This document shows, piece after piece, positions 55,066 through 64,000 of a stretch of DNA of 64,000 nt (position 1 is its first letter; each line of letters begins with the position of its first letter). The notes beneath the pieces were generated by a model. That model made no database searches. It was given only the letters and a program-made list of their open reading frames with translations, and had not been told where the DNA came from. Source of the DNA: Paratractidigestivibacter sp003150175 (lineage in GTDB: Bacteria > Actinomycetota > Coriobacteriia > Coriobacteriales > Atopobiaceae); the NCBI RefSeq assembly GCF_964283195.1, contig NZ_CAXYLH010000001.1; one strand, given 5' to 3'. The position numbers were made by a program, and so were the translations under genes.

Positions 55066-56730
55066 CTATGCCTCCTCGTCGGCGACCTCGGCGAGACGTG
55101 CCGCCAGGTCGCGGATTCTCTTGTCGCAGCGGTACGCCGCGGGCCCCGCAAAGAAGCGCGCTGTGCACTCCATGACGTCGTCGACGACCACGAGGTCGTT
55201 CTCGCGCAGGGTGGTGCCGGTGGCCGTGATGTCCACGATGCGGTCGGCCATGCCCACGATCGGGCCGAGCTCGATGTTGCCGTGGAGCGTGAGGATGTCC
55301 ACCTGGCGGCCGATGCGGTCGTAGTACTGCTGGGTGATGCGCGGGTACTTGGTGGCCACGCGCTCGGTGCCGCGCCACTCGTAGTTGCGGTCGGCCTGGC
55401 CCGCGTTGGCGGCGGGCTCGGCGACGACGAAGCGGCAGCCGCCGTAGCGCAGGTCAACGAGCTGAAGCAGGTCGAGGTCGGCCTCCACCAGCGAGTCCTT
55501 GCCGCAGATGCCGCAGTCGGCGCCGCCCGCCCCCACGAAGGCCGGGGCGTCCTGCGCGCGCACGATGATGTACTCGACGTCGTCGGCGCGCACGATCAGC
55601 TTGCGACCGGGGTCGGCGAGCTCCTCGGTGGGCAGGCCCGCGGCGGCGAGCACGCGCAGCGAGTCCTTGAACAGCGAACCCTTGGGCACGGCGATGCGCA
55701 GCGCGCGCGACGCCACGCGCGCGCCGGGGGTGACGACGCCCGACTCGCCTTGCTCGCCCAGGACCTCCTGCAGGCGCTCGAGCGAGAGCGCGAAGCCGCA
55801 GGCGGCGAGGCCCGGGCGCCCGAGGTTGGCGAGCACCGCGTCGTAGCGGCCACCGGAGGCGAGGCTCGCGGCGATGCCCTCGGCGTAGCCCTTGAAGATG
55901 ATGCCCGTGTAATAGTCGAAGCTGTTGATGATGCTGAAGTCGAAGCTCGCCCGCCCCTCGGCAAAGAGGCCCGCGAGCTCCTCAACGAGCGCCTTGAGCT
56001 CGGCGGTTCCGCGCTCCGCGGGCGGGACGTCGGCCTCGGCGAGCAGGGCGTCGATCGCATCGATGACCTCGACGCCGCCGTGCATGCGCGGCACGGCGTG
56101 AAGGGCGCGCGCCGCCGACGGCTTGAGCTCGGGCGTCGCGTCCACGAGCTCATCGAGGCTCACGAGGTCGGAGTCGTGCACAAGCGCGAGCACCTGCGCG
56201 GAGAACTCGACAGACGGGCTGCAATTGGAAAGAAGCCCGGTCAGCGGCGTCACGGAGCCGAAGACGAGGCGCCACGCGGGGACCTCGAGGGTCTCCATGA
56301 CCTCTGCGAGCAGGCTCACGACCTCGACCTCGGAGGCGGCGCCGTCGGTGCCCACGAGCTCGATGCCGAGCTGGGTGAACTGGCGCGGCTGGCCGCGCAG
56401 CGACTGCTGCTCGCGCACGACCGGCGCATTGTAACGGAAGCGGGCGGGAAGCTCCTCGTCGCGGATGTGCCCCGCGACCAGGCGCGCCACGGGCAGCGTG
56501 AGGTCGGGGCGGAGCATGAGGAGGTTGCCGTCGGCGTCGAAGAGCTGGAACGGAGTGTTCTTGATCCTGCCGCCGCGCTCGAGCGAGGCGCGGTCCTCAA
56601 GCAGGGGCGTCTCGACGGGCAGGTAGCCATGGTCGGCGAAGCAGTCCCTCACGGTCGCGCAGATGCGCTCACGGGCGAGCGCCTCCTTGGGAAGAATATC
56701 GCGGAAGCCTCTGGCGGTGCCTGCAATCAC
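55066..56730 (-). CDS. hisZ-hisG: Fused HisZ-HisG: regulatory subunit plus ATP phosphoribosyltransferase
   Basis: A 554-residue fusion. Residues 1 to about 330 are HisZ, a histidyl-tRNA-synthetase-like domain (ARGFRDILPKEA, MLRPDLTLPVARL, RQFTQLGIELVG, DYYTGIIFKGY, GGRYD). From about 340 comes short-form HisG (RIAVPKGSLFKDSL, VRADDVEYIIVRAQDAPAFV, DCGICGKDSLVE, ADRIVDITATGTTLREN). HisG catalyses the first step of histidine synthesis, and short HisG needs HisZ. They are normally separate proteins; here no stop separates them. The start is GTG at 56730 with AAGGGA upstream. Confidence 0.92.
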   Translation of the reverse strand: MIAGTARGFRDILPKEALARERICATVRDCFADHGYLPVETPLLEDRASLERGGRIKNTPFQLFDADGNLLMLRPDLTLPVARLVAGHIRDEELPARFRYNAPVVREQQSLRGQPRQFTQLGIELVGTDGAASEVEVVSLLAEVMETLEVPAWRLVFGSVTPLTGLLSNCSPSVEFSAQVLALVHDSDLVSLDELVDATPELKPSAARALHAVPRMHGGVEVIDAIDALLAEADVPPAERGTAELKALVEELAGLFAEGRASFDFSIINSFDYYTGIIFKGYAEGIAASLASGGRYDAVLANLGRPGLAACGFALSLERLQEVLGEQGESGVVTPGARVASRALRIAVPKGSLFKDSLRVLAAAGLPTEELADPGRKLIVRADDVEYIIVRAQDAPAFVGAGGADCGICGKDSLVEADLDLLQLVDLRYGGCRFVVAEPAANAGQADRNYEWRGTERVATKYPRITQQYYDRIGRQVDILTLHGNIELGPIVGMADRIVDITATGTTLRENDLVVVDDVMECTARFFAGPAAYRCDKRIRDLAARLAEVADEEA

Positions 56731-56793
56731 GTTCGTTTCCCTTCTGCGCCGGGGCCGCCGCGCCTGGCGGCGCCCCCGATTTGACGGTGGAGC

Positions 56794-56813
56794 CACTTTA
56801 GCACACTAAAGTG
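56794..56813. promoter_or_regulatory. Palindrome upstream of the his operon
   Basis: CACTTTAG and CTAAAGTG form 8-bp arms around CACA, 64 bases before the hisZG start. It could be an operator or a small hairpin. TAAAGT within it resembles a -10 element on the minus strand. Confidence 0.5.
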
Positions 56814-56905
56814 CCGCAGCTCCGCAGCGAGAAAACGCGAAGCACGCTCGTAACGTTCGCCTGCGTAGCGGTTGGACGGACCGCGGCGCCCGTCGCGCGG
56901 CGCAC

Positions 56906-57397
56906 TCAGCGCGCAATGTCGACGAACTCGACGCCGAGGAGCTCGGCGAGCGCAAGCGGGTTGACGTCAAGCGAGAGCCCGCGCCGGCCGCCGGAGATCC
57001 CGATGGTGTCGAAGAGCTGCGCGGTCTCGTCGAAGAGCGTGGGGAACGGCTTCTTGAGCCCGATGGGCGAGCAGCCGCCCCGGACGTAGCCGGTCACCGA
57101 CTCGAGATCCTTGATCGCTATGAGCGAGAGGGACTTCTCGCCCGCCGCGGCAGCGGCGCGCTTGAGGTCGAGCTCGCTCGCCACGGGGATGCAGCAGACC
57201 ACGTGGTCGCCCGAGGGGGCAACGCACACGAGCGTCTTGAACGCGGCGTCCGGGTCCTCTCCGAGCTGCTCGGCGATGCGCACGCCCACCCCGCGCGAGA
57301 TGTCGTCCTCCTCGACCTCGTGGGCCACGTAGGAGATGCCCGCCCGGTCGAGCTCGCGCATCGCGTTCGATTTCTGAAGCTTGTCCTTCTTTGCCAT
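56906..57397 (-). CDS. ybaK: YbaK/EbsC-family Cys-tRNA(Pro) deacylase
   Basis: A 163-residue editing-domain protein that removes Cys mischarged on tRNA-Pro. The pattern FKTLVCVAPSGDHVVCCIPV, then the conserved YVRGGCSPIGLKKPFPT with the catalytic Lys/Gly region, and GISGGRRGLSLDVNP, is that of the family. Single gene, before the DUF2442 gene on the same strand. Confidence 0.9.
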   Translation of the reverse strand: MAKKDKLQKSNAMRELDRAGISYVAHEVEEDDISRGVGVRIAEQLGEDPDAAFKTLVCVAPSGDHVVCCIPVASELDLKRAAAAAGEKSLSLIAIKDLESVTGYVRGGCSPIGLKKPFPTLFDETAQLFDTIGISGGRRGLSLDVNPLALAELLGVEFVDIAR

Positions 57398-57408
57398 ACC
57401 GTAGTGAC

Positions 57409-57702
57409 CTAAGCGACGGTTTCGTACTTAAAGCTCTTTACATACATTTCTTGCGGGGCGACATCGATATCGCCGTCGTTCCAAGTAACAACTCCGCGGT
57501 CAATCTTAAATGCATCGAATACCGACCTGTTCGCCAGGGGCTCAAACGCCGGGAGCTTTGTCAGGTAGGCAGCATCAAAAAGCCTGGTCTCCCCCGTCGA
57601 GAAAGTCACGAGCATCGAGAGGTCGTTGACGACCTTAGCATCAATGACCTTGACCCCCGAAACGGGCTCCCCTGCGTACGCGATGCCATCCTTAATGAAC
57701 AT
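57409..57702 (-). CDS. DUF2442-family protein
   Basis: A 97-residue protein with the DUF2442 pattern VKVIDAKVVNDLSMLVTFSTGETRLFD, then the FDAFKIDRGVVTWNDGDIDVAPQEMY motif. DUF2442 proteins usually follow a DUF4160 protein and are suspected toxin-antitoxin-like pairs. The DUF4160 partner here is broken, so this may be an orphan. Lower GC than the core genes. Confidence 0.8.
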   Translation of the reverse strand: MFIKDGIAYAGEPVSGVKVIDAKVVNDLSMLVTFSTGETRLFDAAYLTKLPAFEPLANRSVFDAFKIDRGVVTWNDGDIDVAPQEMYVKSFKYETVA

Positions 57703-57710
57703 ACCTGCTC

Positions 57711-57977
57711 CTATGAAAGCGGATCGATTCTAGAGAAGGACTTACCCGCAACCGCATTGTTCCATGCAGCATAGGCCTCATCCTCGTGAAGCACCAGCCA
57801 CGCTTGCACAAGCTTCATTTGTTTAACGGGTAAAGAACCCGCCAAAAGCTCCCCGTCAATCCCGACAGAAGCCTCGTACTCACTTTAATAGACATGGACA
57901 TGCGGCTTGTGGTGCTGCTCGCTATCCAAGTAAATCGTCTTGATGATCAACCCGTAAAAGCGACTCAACTCGGGCAT
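57711..57977 (-). pseudogene. DUF4160-family gene with an in-frame stop
   Basis: The minus-strand frame from the ATG at 57977 (GGAGG upstream) reads MPELSRFYGLIIKTIYLDSE, then HHKPHVHVY, then TAA at 57885-57887. It continues without change as SEYEASVGIDGELLAGSLP to a TAG at 57711-57713. The family normally has Tyr (VYYGEYEA) at that position, so one TAC/TAT-to-TAA change explains the break. It lies just upstream of the DUF2442 gene, as in intact pairs. Confidence 0.82.
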
Positions 57978-57986
57978 CATAGCCTC

Positions 57987-60857
<2,871 letters not shown>

Positions 60858-60890
60858 ATTGCTCCCCCGAACGTGATTTGAGTGCGCCCG

Positions 60891-60909
60891 ATTCTAGCAC
60901 ACCTGTTCG
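60891..60909 (-). promoter_or_regulatory. uvrA promoter with LexA-like box
   Basis: On the minus strand, CGAACAGGTGTGCT (60896-60909) matches the Gram-positive LexA pattern CGAACRNRYGTTYC at 12 of 14 positions, and TAGAAT (60891-60896) is a good -10. The start codon is 34 bases downstream of the -10. Confidence 0.65.
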
Positions 60910-60969
60910 TCTTTTCATACAACCAGCACCCTCGGGCACCGTACGACGATGCGCCTGGAACGGCACCCC

Positions 60970-62628
60970 TCAGGACAAAGCGGCAACGAGCTTTTGGGCG
61001 GCGAGGATACCGTCGGTCGCGGCGGACATGATGCCGCCGGCGTAGCCCGCGCCCTCGCCCACCGGCCACAGCCCGCGGGTGCTCACGCTCTGCCCATCGT
61101 CGCCGCGGGTCACGCGCACCGGCGAGCTCGAGCGCGTCTCGACGCCGGTGAGGACGGCGTCTGCGGCGTCGAAGCCGTGCAGGTAGCGTGCCATGCGCGG
61201 AATGGCGGCGCGCAGGGTCTCCACGATGTAGGGCGGCAGGCACCCGTCGATGCTTCCCCAAGCGACGCCACGCGGGTAGGTGGGAACGACGGAGCCGCCG
61301 GCGCTCGACGCCTCGCCGCGCAAAAAATCGCCCACGAGCTGCGCCGGGGCAACATAGCCCCCGCCGCCGGCAGCAAACGCCGCCCGCTCGCACTCGCGCT
61401 GCAGCGCCACGCCCGCCAAGACGTCGTCGCCCGGCAGGTCGGTCGGGAACACGTTGGCAAGAAGCCCCGAGTTCGCATTTGCGCCCGCGCGGTCCGAGAG
61501 ACTCATGCCATTGGTCACCACGCCGCCCGGCTCGGACGCCGCCGAGACGACGTAGCCGCCCGGGCACATGCAGAAGCTGAACGCGGAACGGCCGCTCGGC
61601 AGGTGCTCGGAGAGCTTGTACGGCGCCGCGCCGAGGGCGGGGTTGCCGGCCGCCAGCCCGTAGAGCGCACGGTCCACGTTGGCCTGCAGGTGCTCGATGC
61701 GCACGCCCATGGCAAAGGTCTTGCGCTCCATGGCAACGCCACGGTCTCGCAAAAGCTCGAACACGTCGCGGGCGGAGTGGCCGCAGGCCAGCGCCACCGC
61801 CGAGACCTCGACGCGCTCCTCGCTAAACGCGCCGTCCGCGGCCTGGGACGTCAGAGCGACCGAGCGCAGCGCGCCGTCCTCGACCTCGAGGTCCGTCATG
61901 CGGCAGCGCGTGCGCACCTCTCCCCCCGCTTCCTCGATCTGGCGCAGGATGTTCGTGACCACGCCGGGCAAGACGTCGCTGCCCACGTGGGGCTTCGCGT
62001 CCCACAGGATCTGGGACTGGGCGCCCGCGTCGACGAACTCCTGGAGGATGAGACGGTGGGCCGGGCTCTTTGTGCCCGTCTGGAGCTTGCCGTCCGAGAA
62101 CGTGCCGGCTCCGCCGACGCCGAACTGGATGTTGCTCTCGGGGTCGAGGACGCCCGTCGCGTTGTGCGCACAGACGACCTCGCCGCGGCGAGTCGCGTCG
62201 TCGCCTCGCTCCACGAGCAGCGGCCGCAGGCCCGCGCGGGCAAGCGACAGCGCGCAGAAAAGGCCCGCGCACCCCGCCCCGACCACGACGACGCGGCGGT
62301 CGGGCACGCGCTCGACCGGCTCAGGGAACAAGAAGGGCCTCTCGTCCACGAGCCTCACGCCCTTCTCGGCGCGAGCCCGGGCGAGCTTGCCCAGAAGGGC
62401 GCGCTCCGCATCCTCGCCTGCGCGCAGCCCGACGCGCGCGGTGAAGGTCAGCACAATGTCGTTCTTCTTGCGCGCGTCGATGGAGCGGCGCCGGCGCTCG
62501 ACCCCCGCGAGCTCACGCTCGGGCACGCGGAGCTTCTTTGCGACGGCGCGACGCAGCGCGGCAAGCTCGCCGGCGTCGGAGCCGTCGAGCTGGGATAGTC
62601 GAATTCGGATGCCGGAGACCTCTAGCAT
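60970..62628 (-). CDS. FAD-dependent dehydrogenase-like protein (COG2509 type)
   Basis: A 552-residue flavoprotein. The N-terminal part has a basic domain of about 100 residues, then the FAD-binding VVVVGAGCAGLFCALSLARAGLRPLLVERG near residue 105. Later come GVGGAGTFSDGKLQTG and the C-terminal motif GLWPVGEGAGYAGGIMSAATDG. The reaction is unknown; the family is widespread and uncharacterised. The ATG at 62628 overlaps the upstream gene's stop by seven bases. Operon with the next flavoprotein. Confidence 0.85.
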   Translation of the reverse strand: MLEVSGIRIRLSQLDGSDAGELAALRRAVAKKLRVPERELAGVERRRRSIDARKKNDIVLTFTARVGLRAGEDAERALLGKLARARAEKGVRLVDERPFLFPEPVERVPDRRVVVVGAGCAGLFCALSLARAGLRPLLVERGDDATRRGEVVCAHNATGVLDPESNIQFGVGGAGTFSDGKLQTGTKSPAHRLILQEFVDAGAQSQILWDAKPHVGSDVLPGVVTNILRQIEEAGGEVRTRCRMTDLEVEDGALRSVALTSQAADGAFSEERVEVSAVALACGHSARDVFELLRDRGVAMERKTFAMGVRIEHLQANVDRALYGLAAGNPALGAAPYKLSEHLPSGRSAFSFCMCPGGYVVSAASEPGGVVTNGMSLSDRAGANANSGLLANVFPTDLPGDDVLAGVALQRECERAAFAAGGGGYVAPAQLVGDFLRGEASSAGGSVVPTYPRGVAWGSIDGCLPPYIVETLRAAIPRMARYLHGFDAADAVLTGVETRSSSPVRVTRGDDGQSVSTRGLWPVGEGAGYAGGIMSAATDGILAAQKLVAALS

Positions 62629-63791
62629 GAGGCAGTCCCTTCGTTGTTTGCGGCGCGGCAGGAAAGCGCGGCGGCGGCGCCGGCGACCATTCCGCTCTTC
62701 CATGCCCAGGCGAGGTTGAAGCCGCCGCAGTCGGCGTCCACGTCGAGCGCCTCGCCGCAGGCATAGAGACCCGGGCGGGAACGCGACGCGAGCGTGTCCG
62801 GATTGAAATCGGAAGTCGGAAGGCCACCGCGGTTGACCTGCGCTTTGTTCTTCTCAGCAAGGCCCTCGACCACGAAATCGAGCGCGCGGGCGCGGCCCAG
62901 GGCGGCAGCTTTCCCGCCGAGCGCCGAGGCGATGCGCGGGTCGAGCACGCCGTCGGGAGCGAGGCCCGCGAGCTCGTCTGCGGGGATGCCGCAGGTGAGG
63001 TCGAGGCGGACGACGTCGCCCGGGAGCGCGCGGCGCGAGAAGTCGAACATCACGATGCCCGAGAGACCCCACGGACGGAAGAGCACCTCCCCGACCTCGG
63101 CAAAGACTTGCTGTCCGTCGCGCATGAGCACGGCGCGCACGCGGGCACGGCGGCCGTCGAGCTCTTCGAGCGAGACGCGCCCGTTAACGGGACGCGCGGC
63201 CACAGGGCACAGCACCGGCTCGCCGGAGCCGCCCGTCGCCAGGATCACCGCGCCCGGGCGGATGCTCCCCGTCCGCCATTCCAGCCTGCCTGATTTGGCG
63301 GGCCAGCCCGACGCGTCGGCTTCCCTGCCCGGCGCAAGGACGACCCCGGCGCGCCGGCAGCGGTCGAGCAGCACATTGCGCACGCTCGCCGCCTGCAGGG
63401 ACGCCGGATAGAGGCGCCCGTCCTCGCTCACCCAAGCGAGGCCGCAGCCACGCCAGAACCCGAGCACGTCGGCGAGCCATTCGCCGCCTTCGCCGCAGAC
63501 GGCGCGCACAAACGCCGGGTCGTTGTAGCGCCAGGCGTCGAGGCGCTCGTTCGCGAAGTTGCAGCGTCCGTTGCCCGTGGCCAGGATGGAGCGCCCGCAC
63601 TCGAGGTCGCGCTCGAGCACGACGACCGAGGCCCCCGCCTCGGCTGCGACGGTCGCGGCCACGAGCCCCGCCGCGCCGCCTCCGACCACGGCGACGTCGC
63701 AGGCAGCTGGCACCTCAACCGCGGCGGCCGCGGCGGCGAGGGCTTCTTTCCGCTTTGCCCGAGAGGGTTTCTTTTTTTGCGGGGACGCCAC
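62622..63791 (-). CDS. HI0933-like (BaiN/YhiN) flavoprotein
   Basis: A 389-residue FAD protein with the N-terminal dinucleotide fold DVAVVGGGAAGLVAATVAAEAGASVVVLERD and the family motif ATGNGRCNFANE. The C-terminal VNRGGLPTSDFNPDTLASRSRPGLYACGEALDVDADCGGFNLAWAWKSG is typical. Members include a flavoprotein linked to bile-acid dehydroxylation (BaiN), but most have no known role. It has a Lys-rich N-terminus, and overlaps the next gene. Confidence 0.85.
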   Translation of the reverse strand: MASPQKKKPSRAKRKEALAAAAAAVEVPAACDVAVVGGGAAGLVAATVAAEAGASVVVLERDLECGRSILATGNGRCNFANERLDAWRYNDPAFVRAVCGEGGEWLADVLGFWRGCGLAWVSEDGRLYPASLQAASVRNVLLDRCRRAGVVLAPGREADASGWPAKSGRLEWRTGSIRPGAVILATGGSGEPVLCPVAARPVNGRVSLEELDGRRARVRAVLMRDGQQVFAEVGEVLFRPWGLSGIVMFDFSRRALPGDVVRLDLTCGIPADELAGLAPDGVLDPRIASALGGKAAALGRARALDFVVEGLAEKNKAQVNRGGLPTSDFNPDTLASRSRPGLYACGEALDVDADCGGFNLAWAWKSGMVAGAAAALSCRAANNEGTASC

Positions 63792-63795
63792 GGGG

Positions 63796-64000
63796 TTACA
63801 GGCCCTCGTTGGCGAGGAACTCGGTGAACTCGGCCACCTGCACGACCGTCTCGGTCATCTGGGGCAGGGTGCCTGCGGGCAGCTTCTCCTCGAAGTCGCC
63901 GCGGTCGCAGGCCTCGGCGAGCACCGGGTCGATGCCGAGCTGGCCCAGCTCAACGAGACCGAACGCGCGAGCGGTCTCCTTGAGGCGAGAAGGGCCATAG
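63796..64000 (-). CDS. C-terminal end of an unidentified gene, possibly a MinD/CooC-like ATPase
   Basis: The last 67 codons of a minus-strand gene that begins beyond the window. The visible sequence includes LKETARAFGLVELGQLGIDPVLAEACDRGDFEEKLPAG, which recalls the C-terminus of MinD-like P-loop ATPases (Mrp or CooC type), where LxIDPxLAEACDRG occurs. No P-loop is in the window, so the family stays uncertain. It is just upstream of the HI0933-like gene on the same strand. Confidence 0.55.
   Translation of the reverse strand, partial: YGPSRLKETARAFGLVELGQLGIDPVLAEACDRGDFEEKLPAGTLPQMTETVVQVAEFTEFLANEGL

Noticed and set aside
53608..56784. A 1058-codon open frame opposite hisC, hisD and hisZG
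   Set aside because: It is antisense to clear histidine genes and has no family features.

Overview
The window is a high-GC bacterial chromosome segment, probably from a Coriobacteriia gut actinobacterium of the Collinsella/Olsenella type. Clues are the GC-rich CTC/CTG/GCC codon use, strong AGGAGG ribosome sites, the tmk-holB-ricT order, a TopA with several C-terminal zinc ribbons and a Lys/Ala tail, a class Ic aminotransferase, and large Ig-repeat surface proteins beside ECF vitamin transporters. The genus is inference. No rRNA, tRNA, CRISPR array or insertion sequence was seen.

Layout. 1-17 kb is core: the end of uppP, an EamA transporter, an M16C metalloprotease, a nitroreductase, tmk-holB-ricT, topA, a TPR/STAS/TatB/TatC cluster, an aminotransferase, a small unknown gene and yebC. 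17-18.6 kb holds a CPA2 antiporter. 18.6-29 kb is an accessory defence region with uneven, partly AT-rich composition: a decayed gene with five in-frame stops, a type I restriction operon hsdR-hsdM-hsdS whose hsdS carries an inverted second half between 15-bp inverted repeats (a likely phase-variable switch), a DUF262/DUF1524 protein, hicAB, and an XRE regulator with a palindromic operator.

29.3-41.8 kb is a probable corrinoid uptake locus. A candidate cobalamin riboswitch precedes a 2325-residue surface protein with a transcobalamin-like (DUF4430) domain, followed by a second, membrane-anchored DUF4430 protein and the ECF transporter genes T, A-A' fusion and S. A lower-GC Abi_2 gene with a HEPN-type R-x4-H motif sits inside this operon. 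42-46.7 kb holds a heterodimeric ABC transporter pair divergent from an AraC regulator. 46.7-49.4 kb has a DUF6504-like gene with a LexA-like box, a membrane protein, and an ECF sigma factor with its membrane partner.

49.5-56.8 kb is a histidine operon in the order hisZG (fused), hisD, hisC, hisB, hisH, hisA, hisF; hisI and hisE are not in the window. The end carries ybaK, a DUF2442 gene with a broken DUF4160 partner, uvrA with an SOS-like promoter, two flavoproteins and the 3' end of an unidentified gene.

The most unusual non-coding signal is a set of intergenic long palindromes. Two are modular nested arrays (4 units at 30-nt period; 6 units at about 41-nt period) whose units share the head GCNAAGAAA and whose variable cores match only in nested pairs. 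A related 9-mer, GGMAAGAAG/CTTCTTKCC, recurs about 20 times across the window, often forcing rare codons inside genes.
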